Below, one piece after another: positions 42,764 to 51,810 of a stretch of DNA of 64,000 nucleotides. This DNA is from Streptococcus mitis. GTDB lineage: Bacteria; Bacillota; Bacilli; Lactobacillales; Streptococcaceae. Positions within the stretch are counted from its first letter, which is position 1. Every line of letters begins with the position of its first letter. The notes under the pieces are model-generated. The model was not told the origin of the DNA and searched no databases. It saw nothing but the letters and a program-made list of their open reading frames with translations. Location of the stretch: contig NZ_KQ970264.1 in assembly GCF_001579045.1 (NCBI RefSeq), forward strand, positions 115,388-179,387, written 5' to 3'. Made by a program: the position numbers and the translations under genes.

Positions 42764-44498
42764 CTTCTTCTCCCTTCATTTCCAGCTGCTGAGACTGGTA
42801 GGTTTGGGCATACCAGCCTTCCAAGGCTATCAAGTCTTCGTGCGTACCCCGTTCGATAATTTGACCATTTTGCAGGACTAAAATCAAATCTGCATGGACA
42901 ACTGCACTCAGGCGATGGGCAGTGATAATGGTTGTCTTGTCCTTTCGCGTCTCCTTAAGGTTGTCGATGATGGCATACTCTGTCTTGGCATCCACGGCCG
43001 ACAAGGAATCATCTAAAATCAAGATATCAGGGTCTAAAATCATAGCTCGACTCATGGCCAGACGCTGCTTTTGACCACCAGAAAGACTGACTCCCTTTTC
43101 ACCAATCAACGTCTCAAATCCCTGAGGCATGGCTACAATGTCTTGGTAAACTTGGGCTAGCTTCGTCGCTTCCTCGACTGCTGAAAGTGTTAAATCAGGA
43201 TTCCCAAAGCGAATATTGTCTAAGATAGAAGTCGCAAAGAGGAACTGGTCCTGAGGGACATAGCCCATAAGACTGCGAAGGTCTGTCAGACGATAGTCAC
43301 GAATATCGTGACCGTTTAGATAAATGGCTCCCCTATCCACATCATATTCACGCAAGAGGAGCTTGAGCAAGGACGTTTTACCAGAGCCTGTCTGCCCGAC
43401 TAAGCCCAGTGTTTGCCCTTTTCCCAAACTAAAGTGAACATTTGTCAGTGTTTCCTCATTTTCAAAGGCAAAGCTATCAATATCGTACTGCAAGCGTCCG
43501 TTTTCAATGCCATCTAAAGGAAAGTCAGGGTCTTGTACAGGTGATTTCTGAGACAAAAGTTCCTCAATCCGCTGGTAAGAAACCTTCCCTCGCTGGGTAA
43601 TATTAAAGAGGAAACCGATGGCCATAAGAGGCCAAACCAGCATATCCAAGTAGCTAATAAAGGTGACCAGATTCCCAACCGTGATTTGTCCTTTCTGAAC
43701 CATCAAGGAACCGACCAAGAGGGTTAAAACATAGGAGGAACCAACAAATAAGAGAACCATAGGGTCAAAGAGGCTATCGTATTTCATGGTTTGGAGGTTC
43801 TTTTGGAAGGTCAATTCATTGACTGCCTGGAAAGACTTCAACTCGTCCGCCTGGTAACCGAAAGATTTGGTCACTTTGATACCTGATACGGACTCCTGTA
43901 CCTTGTTATTAAGTTCGGAAAAGGCAGCTTGGGATTCGCCAAAGGCTTTATGAGTCTTTCTCCCTAGACGACTGGTCGCATAAGCCATGAAAGGCAGGGG
44001 CAAAATTGCAACTAGAGTCATCTGCCAGGAAATGCTAAAGAGCATGGTCAGCAAGGTCACTAAAGCCGTGATAGAGGCATCCACCGCAGACATAACACCG
44101 CCACCTGCTAGACGAGTCAAGGCATTGATATCGTTGGTGGCATGCGCCATCAGGTCCCCCGTCCGATAGGTTTGATAAAAGGCTGGAGACATTTTTGTGA
44201 AATGCTCAAACAAGCGAGACCGCATAATCTGTCCCAAACGGTAGGAAGTACCGAGGATATACATACGCCAAACATAGCGCAGATAGTACATTCCAAAGGC
44301 CGCAAGTAGCAAGTAAAATAGGTCAAGAAGAAGGTCCTGCTGGGTTAATTGCCCCGATGTGATAGCATCAATGACCCGCCCCATGACCATAGGGGGAATA
44401 AGATTGAGGACGGAAACCAAGACCAGGGCCACAATCCCGACTAGATAACGGCGTTTTTCTAACTTGAAAAACCACCAAAGTTTTTGAATAATGGACAT
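42753..44498 (-). CDS. ABC transporter, fused permease-ATPase (first half of heterodimer)
   Basis: 581 residues. Exporter domain then NBD with Walker A VGQTGSGKTS, signature LSGGQKQRLAMS, and Walker B ILILDDSLSAVD. An Asp replaces the catalytic Glu, as in the degenerate-site subunits of heterodimeric exporters. H-loop ITAHRLSA. The start at 44498 follows AAAGGGA; a longer frame to 44537 is not supported. Confidence 0.92.
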   Translation of the reverse strand: MSIIQKLWWFFKLEKRRYLVGIVALVLVSVLNLIPPMVMGRVIDAITSGQLTQQDLLLDLFYLLLAAFGMYYLRYVWRMYILGTSYRLGQIMRSRLFEHFTKMSPAFYQTYRTGDLMAHATNDINALTRLAGGGVMSAVDASITALVTLLTMLFSISWQMTLVAILPLPFMAYATSRLGRKTHKAFGESQAAFSELNNKVQESVSGIKVTKSFGYQADELKSFQAVNELTFQKNLQTMKYDSLFDPMVLLFVGSSYVLTLLVGSLMVQKGQITVGNLVTFISYLDMLVWPLMAIGFLFNITQRGKVSYQRIEELLSQKSPVQDPDFPLDGIENGRLQYDIDSFAFENEETLTNVHFSLGKGQTLGLVGQTGSGKTSLLKLLLREYDVDRGAIYLNGHDIRDYRLTDLRSLMGYVPQDQFLFATSILDNIRFGNPDLTLSAVEEATKLAQVYQDIVAMPQGFETLIGEKGVSLSGGQKQRLAMSRAMILDPDILILDDSLSAVDAKTEYAIIDNLKETRKDKTTIITAHRLSAVVHADLILVLQNGQIIERGTHEDLIALEGWYAQTYQSQQLEMKGEEDAE

Positions 44499-44552
44499 AA
44501 AATCCCTTTCTGATTGCAAATGGAAACCTGAGGCCAAAACCCCAGGTTTTTC

Positions 44553-45188
44553 TTATTCATAGGTTACGACTGTAACGGCACCCTTGTCATACTCAGCGAT
44601 AAAGATATTGGCTACATTGTCATGCCCTTGTTTGCTGAGATTATCAAGCAGCCACTCTTCGCTACGACCAATCGATTCCAAGACATCGACTTGGATCACA
44701 CCGTCAGTCACAACTGGATACTTGGGATTTTCATCTCCCATTTGGACCACGATGAGTTGGCCATTTTGTTCTTGCACAGCTCGTTTAACTTGCTTCATCT
44801 GGAAAATCCCTTGGCTACGAAGTTTGAGGGCTACATCCGCTGCAGACAAGCCAACTGAACGACAGGCTTCTGGGTCAATCTGCCCATTTTTGATGAGGAG
44901 AGTTGGTTTCCCATCAATCAAGCGTTTCACAAAACGAACATTGTTATTAAGCCACTTGAGGGTCAAAACCAAAATCGTCCACATCATCAAAATCACTGCA
45001 TACTGGAGAATGCTGATAGAACTATTGTAAATTACCCCGCCGATGATACCACCGAGAACATAGTTCTGAATTTGATCTGTCGCAGAGTTAGGTGCTAGGT
45101 TCCCCTTTCCTGTCACATTGATCACGAAAACCAGCGAGAAAAGACCCAAGGCCAGTTTGATTAAAATTTCCATATAGTTGAGTGTCAT
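44553..45188 (-). CDS. DUF421 (YetF-like) membrane protein
   Basis: 211 residues. Three N-terminal helices precede a cytosolic DUF421 domain with KPTLLIKNGQIDPEACRSVGLSAADVALKLRSQGI and VQVDVLESIGRSEEW. Function is unknown; Bacillus homologues are linked to membrane and stress physiology. It overlaps the DUF3290 gene by 4 bases (ATGA), a conserved pair. Confidence 0.85.
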   Translation of the reverse strand: MTLNYMEILIKLALGLFSLVFVINVTGKGNLAPNSATDQIQNYVLGGIIGGVIYNSSISILQYAVILMMWTILVLTLKWLNNNVRFVKRLIDGKPTLLIKNGQIDPEACRSVGLSAADVALKLRSQGIFQMKQVKRAVQEQNGQLIVVQMGDENPKYPVVTDGVIQVDVLESIGRSEEWLLDNLSKQGHDNVANIFIAEYDKGAVTVVTYE

Positions 45189-45640
45189 TTGTTTACCTCC
45201 ACCAATTCAATAGCGTCTGTTTGATGCAATTCTATTTTCTCTAAAAGATACTTGTCTGGTTGGCTCCCGTTCATAGCACGATAGACATTTGAACCTACCT
45301 TGACAAGCGCTCCATCAGTGGCAGCTGAAGTATTGACGTAAACTTCTGATTTATCCACTCCCAAGTCTTTGGAAACAACCTCTATGAAATGAAGGGAGGT
45401 TTGAAATTGATTGTTAGAGGCTTGATTGGTCTGGTATTTTGAAATTGTCACCAAAAGCATGGCCACTAAGGTCAAGGCCAAAATCATGACCAATTCCCGA
45501 AACTTAGTCCCCTTTTTATCTCGATAGGCCTTAAAGGTAAAAAATCCTGTGATAGCTAGGAGCACAATCCCAAAGCCAATCATAATTCCATTTTGTTGAC
45601 TGATTTGGCTAAGCACATAGTCATATGAGTAAAATTTCAT
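45185..45640 (-). CDS. DUF3290 family membrane protein
   Basis: 151 residues with two N-terminal helices (MIGFGIVLLAITGFFTFKAY; ILALTLVAMLLVTI) and an extracytoplasmic-like tail. It is the usual partner of DUF421 in lactic acid bacteria. Its promoter has TTGAAA at 45698-45703 and TATAAT at 45675-45680 (minus strand, 17-base spacer). The -35 lies inside the direct repeat that flanks the next module. Confidence 0.82.
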   Translation of the reverse strand: MKFYSYDYVLSQISQQNGIMIGFGIVLLAITGFFTFKAYRDKKGTKFRELVMILALTLVAMLLVTISKYQTNQASNNQFQTSLHFIEVVSKDLGVDKSEVYVNTSAATDGALVKVGSNVYRAMNGSQPDKYLLEKIELHQTDAIELVEVNK

Positions 45641-45696
45641 TTATTTTCACTCCCTTTCATAAAATCATTCTTACATTATAAACAAAAGAGGGTGAT

Positions 45697-45725
45697 TTTT
45701 CAAACCATACGTTGGGGAAATAGAC
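45697..45725. repeat. 29-bp direct repeat, left copy
   Basis: Contains CAAACCATACGTTGGGGAAA; identical over 29 bases to 47701-47729. It carries the -35 box of the DUF3290 promoter on the minus strand. Confidence 0.9.
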
Positions 45726-45767
45726 TTATCAGACCAACTTCTCTAACTAATGACTCAAATACCTGTT

Positions 45768-46409
45768 TCAAGATTCTAATTTTGATAATTGATAAGAATA
45801 GACACTAGGAATTATCACTACAAAGAAAAGTGTCAAGAAGAATACCCAGTAAACATATAGTTGCACAAAGGAATTTAGAAACAATAACAATCCTCCTAAT
45901 ACCCAAATTTTTCCAGCTAGGCGATGCGTTTTTCTCCAGTTTCCATCATTCTCCAAGGTCCACGGTAGTCGAATACCGATTATATAATTTCGGTGTGTTT
46001 TTGGTAGATAATTTCCAATTACGATCATCACGACTCCCATAAAAATCTGAGCTAGTAGCCCACTCATCATGGAATAACCCAAAGATTCTCCGTATATAGA
46101 AATCATTGATAGACAAGATACAAAAGGAATAATCCAGTAAATTAAAATTTGTATTTTTGAACTGATATTGCTAGATTTAGGATCCTTAACCATTAAAAAT
46201 AGAAGCACCCAATGCATCAAAAGCATGAGAGCCGGCAATCCAAAGATAGCAAACACTTTATGATTGTAGCCATCTGCTTGACCCAGTAGATTAAAATGAG
46301 TGGGTATCTCCTCTGGTAATTGATTCCAGAAAACACAACCTACAATGGAAGGTAGTAGGATGAGAATGCTCGTAAATAATACCAATTTCTTATTGATTTT
46401 TATCTTCAT
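45768..46409 (-). CDS. SdpI-family immunity-like membrane protein
   Basis: 213 residues with six hydrophobic segments. The N-terminal DUF1648 motif (NQLPEEIPTHFNLLGQADGYNHK) and the C-terminal SdpI motif (NYLPKTHRNYIIGIRLPWTLENDGNWRKTHRLAGKIW) are clear. In Bacillus, SdpI gives immunity to the SDP toxin and sequesters SdpR. No SDP toxin gene is seen here. The ATG at 46409 overlaps the sdpR-like gene by 20 bases. Confidence 0.88.
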   Translation of the reverse strand: MKIKINKKLVLFTSILILLPSIVGCVFWNQLPEEIPTHFNLLGQADGYNHKVFAIFGLPALMLLMHWVLLFLMVKDPKSSNISSKIQILIYWIIPFVSCLSMISIYGESLGYSMMSGLLAQIFMGVVMIVIGNYLPKTHRNYIIGIRLPWTLENDGNWRKTHRLAGKIWVLGGLLLFLNSFVQLYVYWVFFLTLFFVVIIPSVYSYQLSKLES

Positions 46410-46677
46410 CAAAATGATCTCCTTTCAGATCTGCTAACCAAACCATTATATCCTCTAAAACCGATGTATTTAACTCATAATAAATAAAGTTTTTTTCTTT
46501 CATTTCATGAATCAAATCCGCTGCTCTCAAAATCGTGAGATGGTGTGAAATCGTTGCACCTGTCAACTCGAAATAACTGGCAATTTCTCCTGCAGATAAT
46601 CTACCTGCTTTGAGTAAATTTAAAATCTCTCTTCTAACTGGATGAGATAAGGCTTTAAAACTATTTGCAAAACTCAT
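46390..46677 (-). CDS. ArsR-family repressor (SdpR-like)
   Basis: 95 residues with an ArsR winged helix (FKALSHPVRREILNLLKAGRLSAGEIASYFELTGATISHHLTILRAADLI). No metal-binding Cys pair is seen; this fits the SdpR subgroup. It probably binds the two CTATTTAGA dyads upstream of the CPBP gene and so autoregulates. Confidence 0.9.
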   Translation of the reverse strand: MSFANSFKALSHPVRREILNLLKAGRLSAGEIASYFELTGATISHHLTILRAADLIHEMKEKNFIYYELNTSVLEDIMVWLADLKGDHFDEDKNQ

Positions 46678-47560
46678 AATGACTCCTTTCCCTTTGTAAT
46701 ATTAGTAGGGCTAGGAATAAGCAAGGTAGAACTGATAGCATTCCTGTCGGTGATGGACCTAAAATCAAGAGGCTTGAAACTTTTTCTCCTGGTAATTGAA
46801 AGAGTAAACCAAGACCTGCAGTTGCATTGATTGCCCCATGAAATAGGGCAGAAGCCCAGATAGAATCTGTCTTTTCCAACAACCAGCTTAACAATATTCC
46901 TAGGCTAAAACAAAATAGAAACATAGCAACAACTCCCAAAACGGGATAAGCAAAATAAGTAAGGCCATAATTATAGCCTTGCAAATTGATTGGTAGATGC
47001 CAAAGACTCCAAATGAGACCAAGCAAGACATGAGTCTGGACTCTTGAAAAGCGTCCTCTTAGAGCTGGGTAAAGATAGCCACGCCAACCAATTTCCTCTC
47101 CCAATGTAAAGAAACTATTAAGAAAAGGAGCGTAGGTCAAACTAGCTAGGATTTGAATCAAGACCAAGGAAGATAAGGGAATGGCTGATTGAGAGACACC
47201 TTTTTCTTGTAAAATAGTTTGAATAGATTCAAAACCAAGGCTGAAATTGCTAGGGAATACAAGAAAATAAAGTCCTGCTCCTAAAAAACTGATAACTGCT
47301 GGTAACCAGATAGCTAGTAAGTAAAAGCGCCAGTTCCTCTTGAAATTCACGGCTAATTTAGATTTGATTCCACTAGGTTGATTCGTTATTTTCCCTAAGA
47401 GAAAGACTGCAAGCGCAGGCATCCACATGGCTACAATACTAGCAAGCTGACTCCATGGAGAATTTAGACCAACACCACTTAGCCATAGTGTCAACCATAT
47501 TATCCAAGCAGGGGCATAAGCCAAGACCACAAAAAGAAGGATTGTTTTCTTATTTGACAT
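46661..47560 (-). CDS. CPBP-family intramembrane metalloprotease (Abi)
   Basis: 299 residues with about eight helices. The CPBP motifs are EEIGWRGYLYPAL (EExxxR), a His-containing LIWSLWHLPIN, and FHGAINA. These membrane proteases are often linked to bacteriocin self-immunity. First gene of a three-gene operon with SdpR- and SdpI-like genes. Confidence 0.88.
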   Translation of the reverse strand: MSNKKTILLFVVLAYAPAWIIWLTLWLSGVGLNSPWSQLASIVAMWMPALAVFLLGKITNQPSGIKSKLAVNFKRNWRFYLLAIWLPAVISFLGAGLYFLVFPSNFSLGFESIQTILQEKGVSQSAIPLSSLVLIQILASLTYAPFLNSFFTLGEEIGWRGYLYPALRGRFSRVQTHVLLGLIWSLWHLPINLQGYNYGLTYFAYPVLGVVAMFLFCFSLGILLSWLLEKTDSIWASALFHGAINATAGLGLLFQLPGEKVSSLLILGPSPTGMLSVLPCLFLALLILQRERSHYEFCK

Positions 47561-47577
47561 ATATGTAACTTCACTTT

Positions 47578-47657
47578 CTATTTAGATGTTTTTCTAAATA
47601 ACATTATACACCTTTCTATTCTAAACACAAGACCTATTTAGATTTTTTTCTAAATAG
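47578..47657 (-). promoter_or_regulatory. Promoter with two SdpR-type operators
   Basis: Minus strand TATAAT (47603-47608) with TTGTGT about 16 bases upstream. Dyad 1 at 47578-47600 has CTATTTAGA and TCTAAATA; dyad 2 at 47634-47657 has CTATTTAGA-TTTTTT-TCTAAATAG. They bracket the promoter on both sides, suggesting tight repression, possibly by looping. Confidence 0.8.
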
Positions 47658-47700
47658 TTTAGGGAATTTTTATTTTCTAAGGATAAAGTCTAAAGAGTAA

Positions 47701-47729
47701 TTTTCAAACCATACGTTGGGGAAATAGAC
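47701..47729. repeat. 29-bp direct repeat, right copy
   Basis: Identical to 45697-45725. It carries TTGGGG (47716-47721), the likely -35 for the exoA promoter, whose extended -10 is TGG-TATAAT at 47737-47745. Confidence 0.9.
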
Positions 47730-47778
47730 CTTTTTTTGGTATAATAAAATCTATAATCTGAATGAAAAAGGTAACTTT

Positions 47779-48606
47779 ATGAAACTTATCTCATGGAATA
47801 TTGATTCCCTCAATGCTGCCCTAACTAGTGACTCAGCTCGTGCCAAATTGTCCCAAGAAGTCCTACAAACCTTGGTCGCTGAAAATGCTGATATCATTGC
47901 TATCCAAGAAACCAAGCTTTCTGCCAAAGGGCCTACAAAGAAACACTTGGAAATTTTAGAAGAACTCTTTCCAGGTTATGAAAACACGTGGCGTTCTTCC
48001 CAAGAGCCTGCCCGTAAAGGCTATGCTGGAACCATGTTCCTCTATAAGAAAGAACTCACACCCACTGTCACTTTCCCAGAAATCGGTGCCCCTTCTACCA
48101 TGGACTTGGAAGGTCGTATCATCACTCTAGAATTTGATGATTTTTTCGTTACCCAAGTTTACACTCCAAACGCTGGCGACGGCCTCAAACGCTTGGAAGA
48201 ACGTCAAGTCTGGGATGTCAAATATGCTGAGTACTTGGCTGAACTAGACAAAGAAAAACCAGTCCTTGCAACTGGTGACTACAACGTAGCCCACAATGAA
48301 ATCGACCTTGCAAATCCTGGCAGCAACCGCCGTTCACCAGGATTTACCGACGAGGAACGTGCTGGATTTACCAACCTTTTAGCAACTGGATTTACGGATA
48401 CCTTCCGCCACATTCACGGCGATGTTCCAGAACGCTACACTTGGTGGGCACAACGCAGTAAGACTTCTAAAATCAACAATACAGGCTGGAGAATCGACTA
48501 CTGGCTCACAAGTAACCGCATCGCTGACAAGGTCACTAAATCTGATATGATTGACTCAGGTGCTCGCCAAGACCACACACCGATTGTCTTGGAAATTGAC
48601 CTGTAA
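47779..48606 (+). CDS. exoA: Exodeoxyribonuclease III
   Basis: 275 residues. AP endonuclease/exonuclease III family: SWNIDSLNAAL, QETKLS (catalytic Glu), GDYNVAHNEIDL, and RIDYWLTSN with the terminal RQDHTPIVLEI His. It repairs abasic sites. The pneumococcal ExoA is the main AP endonuclease. AAAAGG precedes the ATG. Confidence 0.96.
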   Translation: MKLISWNIDSLNAALTSDSARAKLSQEVLQTLVAENADIIAIQETKLSAKGPTKKHLEILEELFPGYENTWRSSQEPARKGYAGTMFLYKKELTPTVTFPEIGAPSTMDLEGRIITLEFDDFFVTQVYTPNAGDGLKRLEERQVWDVKYAEYLAELDKEKPVLATGDYNVAHNEIDLANPGSNRRSPGFTDEERAGFTNLLATGFTDTFRHIHGDVPERYTWWAQRSKTSKINNTGWRIDYWLTSNRIADKVTKSDMIDSGARQDHTPIVLEIDL

Positions 48607-48617
48607 GGAGTTTCTAT

Positions 48618-49004
48618 ATGGACTACAATGCGGTCATTCCCGAGTTTCTCGTATCGAATATAGAGCAGTCTCGTTCCTTCTACTGTGATTTACTCGGTTT
48701 TAGGATTGAATATGAGCGCCCGGAAGAAAACTTTCTCTTCCTTTCTCTTGAAGATTGCCAGCTAATGCTAGAGGAGGGGTCAAAGGACCAACTAGCTGAA
48801 CTGACCTACCCATTTGGTCGTGGAGTCAATCTCTCCTTTGGCATAAAGGATGTTCCAAAACTCTATCAAAAAGTGATGGAGGCAAACTATCCTATTTATC
48901 GTCCCTTAACCAAAAGAAAGTTTCGTGTTGAGGATCACTATATCTATCCACATGAATTTGCAGTTTTGGATCCAGATGGCTATTTTTTAAGATTTAGCGA
49001 GTAG
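48618..49004 (+). CDS. VOC-family (glyoxalase/bleomycin resistance-like) protein
   Basis: 128 residues. Two beta-alpha-beta-beta-beta modules: IPEFLVSNIEQSRSFYCDLLGF and the C-terminal EFAVLDPDGYFLRFSE. A single-chain VOC of this size often binds bleomycin-type drugs or acts as a small metalloenzyme. It follows exoA by 11 bases with AAGGAG and probably shares its transcript. Confidence 0.85.
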   Translation: MDYNAVIPEFLVSNIEQSRSFYCDLLGFRIEYERPEENFLFLSLEDCQLMLEEGSKDQLAELTYPFGRGVNLSFGIKDVPKLYQKVMEANYPIYRPLTKRKFRVEDHYIYPHEFAVLDPDGYFLRFSE

Positions 49005-49010
49005 AATAAT

Positions 49011-49140
49011 AAAGACTGGGTAAAGTCTTTAAAATCAGAAAAAGGCATATTGTCAGGTCTTGAAAAAACTTGATGATATGCCTTTTATGATGGAAAAATC
49101 TTCTAAATGTTAGCCAATAACTGATTTTTTGCCCATTTTT
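49011..49140 (+). repeat. Dispersed palindromic element, copy C (terminator-like)
   Basis: Starts AAAGACTGGGTAAAGTCTTT and ends TGATTTTTTGCCCATTTTT. A central stem AAAAGGCATAT / ATATGCCTTTT is present. Aligns with copies A and B. It directly follows the VOC gene, so it likely terminates exoA transcripts. Confidence 0.78.
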
Positions 49141-49253
49141 ATTATATTCGTTCGTTTTTTAAATCAAAACACTAACAAAACAGTTGATTTCTAAAGTTAT
49201 TTAGTGTAAAATAAAAACATTGGCACAAGCCTATTTTAAATTAAATATCATTT

Positions 49254-49395
49254 TACTTGTTTATGTCGTGAATTGGCACGATGTTTCTACAAGGTGCCGT
49301 AACACCTAACAATAAGTAAGTCAGAAGTGGGGTATGGTCGTTTTTGCCATGCCTATTTTGGGGACTTACTTAGAGATTAAGTAGGTCCTTTTTCT
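49254..49395 (+). ncRNA. Guanine (purine) riboswitch of xpt-pbuX
   Basis: P2 TCGTG/CACGA, the J2/3 TGTTTCTAC, P3 GGTGCC..GTAACACC, and J3/1 TAACAATAAG with C at the specificity position indicate guanine. The 3' strand of P1 (AAGTAAGTC, 49314-49322) is perfectly complementary to the 5' arm of the terminator (GACTTACTT, 49363-49371). The terminator stem is GGACTTACTTA / TAAGTAGGTCC followed by TTTTT. Guanine would stabilise P1 and permit termination. Sequence at 49141-49253 is AT-rich promoter region with no gene. Confidence 0.92.
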
Positions 49396-49461
49396 ATCAG
49401 TTTTATTAGATAGAAATCTGAAACAAGCAAAAGGATTGGCTTTTAGACTTTAGGAGGTCTT

Positions 49462-50043
49462 ATGAAATTATTAGAAGAGCGCATCCTCAAGGATGGGCAT
49501 ATCTTGGGTGATAGCATCCTCAAAGTGGATTCCTTTTTAACCCACCAAGTTGACTTTAGCCTAATGAGAGAAATCGGTAAGGTTTTTGCGGAAAAATTTG
49601 CTGCTGCTGGCATTACTAAGGTTGTGACCATTGAAGCGTCAGGCATCGCTCCAGCCGTTTTTACAGCTGAAGCCTTAAACGTTCCCATGATTTTCGCTAA
49701 AAAAGCTAAAAATATCACTATGAACGAAGGCATCTTAACTGCCGAAGTTTACTCCTTTACCAAGCAGGTAACCAGCACCGTTTCTATCGCTGGAAAATTC
49801 CTCTCACCAGAGGACAAGGTCTTGATTATCGACGATTTCCTTGCTAATGGCCAAGCTGCTAAAGGCTTGATTCAAATCATCGAACAGGCCGGAGCCTCAG
49901 TCGAAGCTATCGGTATCGTGATTGAAAAATCTTTCCAAGATGGTCGTGATCTGCTTGAAAAAGCAGGCTACCCTGTTCTATCACTCGCTCGTTTGGATCG
50001 TTTTGAAAATGGTCAAGTCATATTTAAGGAGGCAGATCTCTAA
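49462..50043 (+). CDS. xpt: Xanthine phosphoribosyltransferase
   Basis: 193 residues. The PRPP loop [17 protein letters not shown] (about 125-141) and the [12 protein letters not shown] region match type I xpt. It converts xanthine to XMP. GGAGG precedes the ATG and the stop overlaps the pbuX start (TAATG). Confidence 0.95.
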   Translation: MKLLEERILKDGHILGDSILKVDSFLTHQVDFSLMREIGKVFAEKFAAAGITKVVTIEASGIAPAVFTAEALNVPMIFAKKAKNITMNEGILTAEVYSFTKQVTSTVSIAGKFLSPEDKVLIIDDFLANGQAAKGLIQIIEQAGASVEAIGIVIEKSFQDGRDLLEKAGYPVLSLARLDRFENGQVIFKEADL

Positions 50044-51305
50044 TGCAAACTCAAGAAAAACACTCGCAAGCAGCCGTTCTTGGCTTGCAGCACTTACTAG
50101 CCATGTACTCAGGATCTATCCTGGTTCCCATTATGATTGCGACAGCCCTTGGCTATTCAACTGAGCAGTTAACCTACCTGATTTCCACAGATATCTTCAT
50201 GTGTGGGGTGGCAACCTTCCTCCAACTCCAACTCAACAAATACTTTGGTATTGGACTACCAGTCGTTCTTGGAGTTGCCTTCCAATCAGTCGCTCCCTTG
50301 ATTATGATTGGGCAAAGCCATGGTAGTGGTGCTATGTTTGGTGCCCTTATCGCATCAGGGATTTACGTGGTTCTTGTTTCAGGTATCTTCTCAAAAGTGG
50401 CCAATCTCTTCCCATCTATCGTAACAGGATCTGTTATCACAACAATTGGATTGACCTTGATTCCTGTGGCTATTGGAAATATGGGAAATAACGTTCCAGA
50501 ACCAACTGGTCAAAGTCTCTTGCTTGCAGCTATCACTGTTCTGATTATCCTCTTGATCAACATCTTTACCAAAGGATTTATCAAGTCTATCTCTATTTTG
50601 ATTGGTCTAGTTGTTGGAACTGCCATTGCTGCTAGCATGGGCTTGGTTGACTTCTCTCCTGTTGCAGCAGCACCACTTATCCATGTCCCAACTCCCCTCT
50701 ACTTTGGGATGCCAACCTTTGAAATCTCATCTATTGTCATGATGTGTATCATCGCAACAGTGTCTATGGTTGAGTCGACTGGTGTTTACCTAGCCTTGTC
50801 TGATATCACAAAGGATCCAATCGACAGCACGCGCCTTCGCAACGGTTACCGCGCAGAAGGTTTGGCCGTACTTCTCGGAGGAATCTTTAACACCTTCCCT
50901 TACACAGGATTTTCACAAAACGTTGGTTTGGTTAAATTATCAGGTATCAAGACTCGCCTGCCAATCTACTACGCAGCTGGTTTCCTGGTTCTCCTTGGAC
51001 TCCTTCCTAAGTTTGGCGCCCTTGCCCAAATCATTCCAAGCCCTGTCCTCGGTGGTGCCATGCTGGTAATGTTTGGTTTTGTATCGATTCAAGGGATGCA
51101 AATCCTCGCCCGTGTTGACTTTGCTAACAATGAACACAACTTCCTTATCGCAGCTGTATCAATCTCCGCAGGTGTCGGACTAAACAACAGTAATCTCTTT
51201 GTCAGCATGCCAACAGCCTTCCAAATGTTCTTCTCAAACGGAATCGTCGTAGCTAGCCTACTCGCCATTGTACTCAATGCAGTATTAAATCATAAGAAGA
51301 AATAA
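50043..51305 (+). CDS. pbuX: Xanthine permease (NCS2 family)
   Basis: 420 residues, about 12-14 helices. The NCS2 motif ATVSMVESTGVYLALSDITK carries the substrate Glu; QNVGLVKLSGIKTR follows. It imports xanthine for Xpt. Same transcript as xpt. Confidence 0.94.
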   Translation: MQTQEKHSQAAVLGLQHLLAMYSGSILVPIMIATALGYSTEQLTYLISTDIFMCGVATFLQLQLNKYFGIGLPVVLGVAFQSVAPLIMIGQSHGSGAMFGALIASGIYVVLVSGIFSKVANLFPSIVTGSVITTIGLTLIPVAIGNMGNNVPEPTGQSLLLAAITVLIILLINIFTKGFIKSISILIGLVVGTAIAASMGLVDFSPVAAAPLIHVPTPLYFGMPTFEISSIVMMCIIATVSMVESTGVYLALSDITKDPIDSTRLRNGYRAEGLAVLLGGIFNTFPYTGFSQNVGLVKLSGIKTRLPIYYAAGFLVLLGLLPKFGALAQIIPSPVLGGAMLVMFGFVSIQGMQILARVDFANNEHNFLIAAVSISAGVGLNNSNLFVSMPTAFQMFFSNGIVVASLLAIVLNAVLNHKKK

Positions 51306-51335
51306 AAAAAAAGAGGTGCGAGCCTCTTTTTTTAT
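51305..51335. terminator. Terminator of xpt-pbuX
   Basis: AAAAAGAGG-TGCGAG-CCTCTTTTT; it can act on both strands. Confidence 0.9.
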
Positions 51336-51336
51336 G

Positions 51337-51741
51337 TTATATCCTTACCTGTCTTTCTTCTGACCGCTGGCCTGTGACAAACATGGTAAAGGTTGCTTTG
51401 CAGACATTTCTGCCCTCTTGATTGGTGATATCCACATCCACTACACAGGTTGTGCGACCTTGATGGACGCATTCTCCTTTAATGGTCAACACGTCGTCGA
51501 GTTTTCCTGCTTTGAGGTAGTTGATAGAGGATTGGAGAGTCACTCCATCAAGCCCCAGCGAGATAAGCACCAAACCGCTGATCTGGTCGCAAAGGGTAAA
51601 GAGATAACCACCATGGGCATTGCCATAGTAGTTGAGCGACGAGTCCACTACTTTGGTCGTCACCACAACGTGACCATCTCTCATTTGTTCAATTTCGTAA
51701 TTTTCAAAGGCAGATATAGCGTCAAAATGAAAGTCTTTCAT
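51337..51741 (-). CDS. PaaI-family hotdog thioesterase
   Basis: 134 residues. The motif NAHGGYLFTLCDQISGL carries the active-site Asp/Gly positions of the PaaI/4HBT clade, and GECVHQGRTTCVVDVDI forms the core sheet. The acyl-CoA substrate is unknown. ATG 51741 lies 5 bases after AGGAGG; a frame extension to 51762 lacks support. Confidence 0.86.
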   Translation of the reverse strand: MKDFHFDAISAFENYEIEQMRDGHVVVTTKVVDSSLNYYGNAHGGYLFTLCDQISGLVLISLGLDGVTLQSSINYLKAGKLDDVLTIKGECVHQGRTTCVVDVDITNQEGRNVCKATFTMFVTGQRSEERQVRI

Positions 51742-51810
51742 CGTTTCCTCCTGATAGTTCAAACGACACTATGATACTACTTTTTATAGGACTGTGCAAG
51801 GAGAAAGCTC

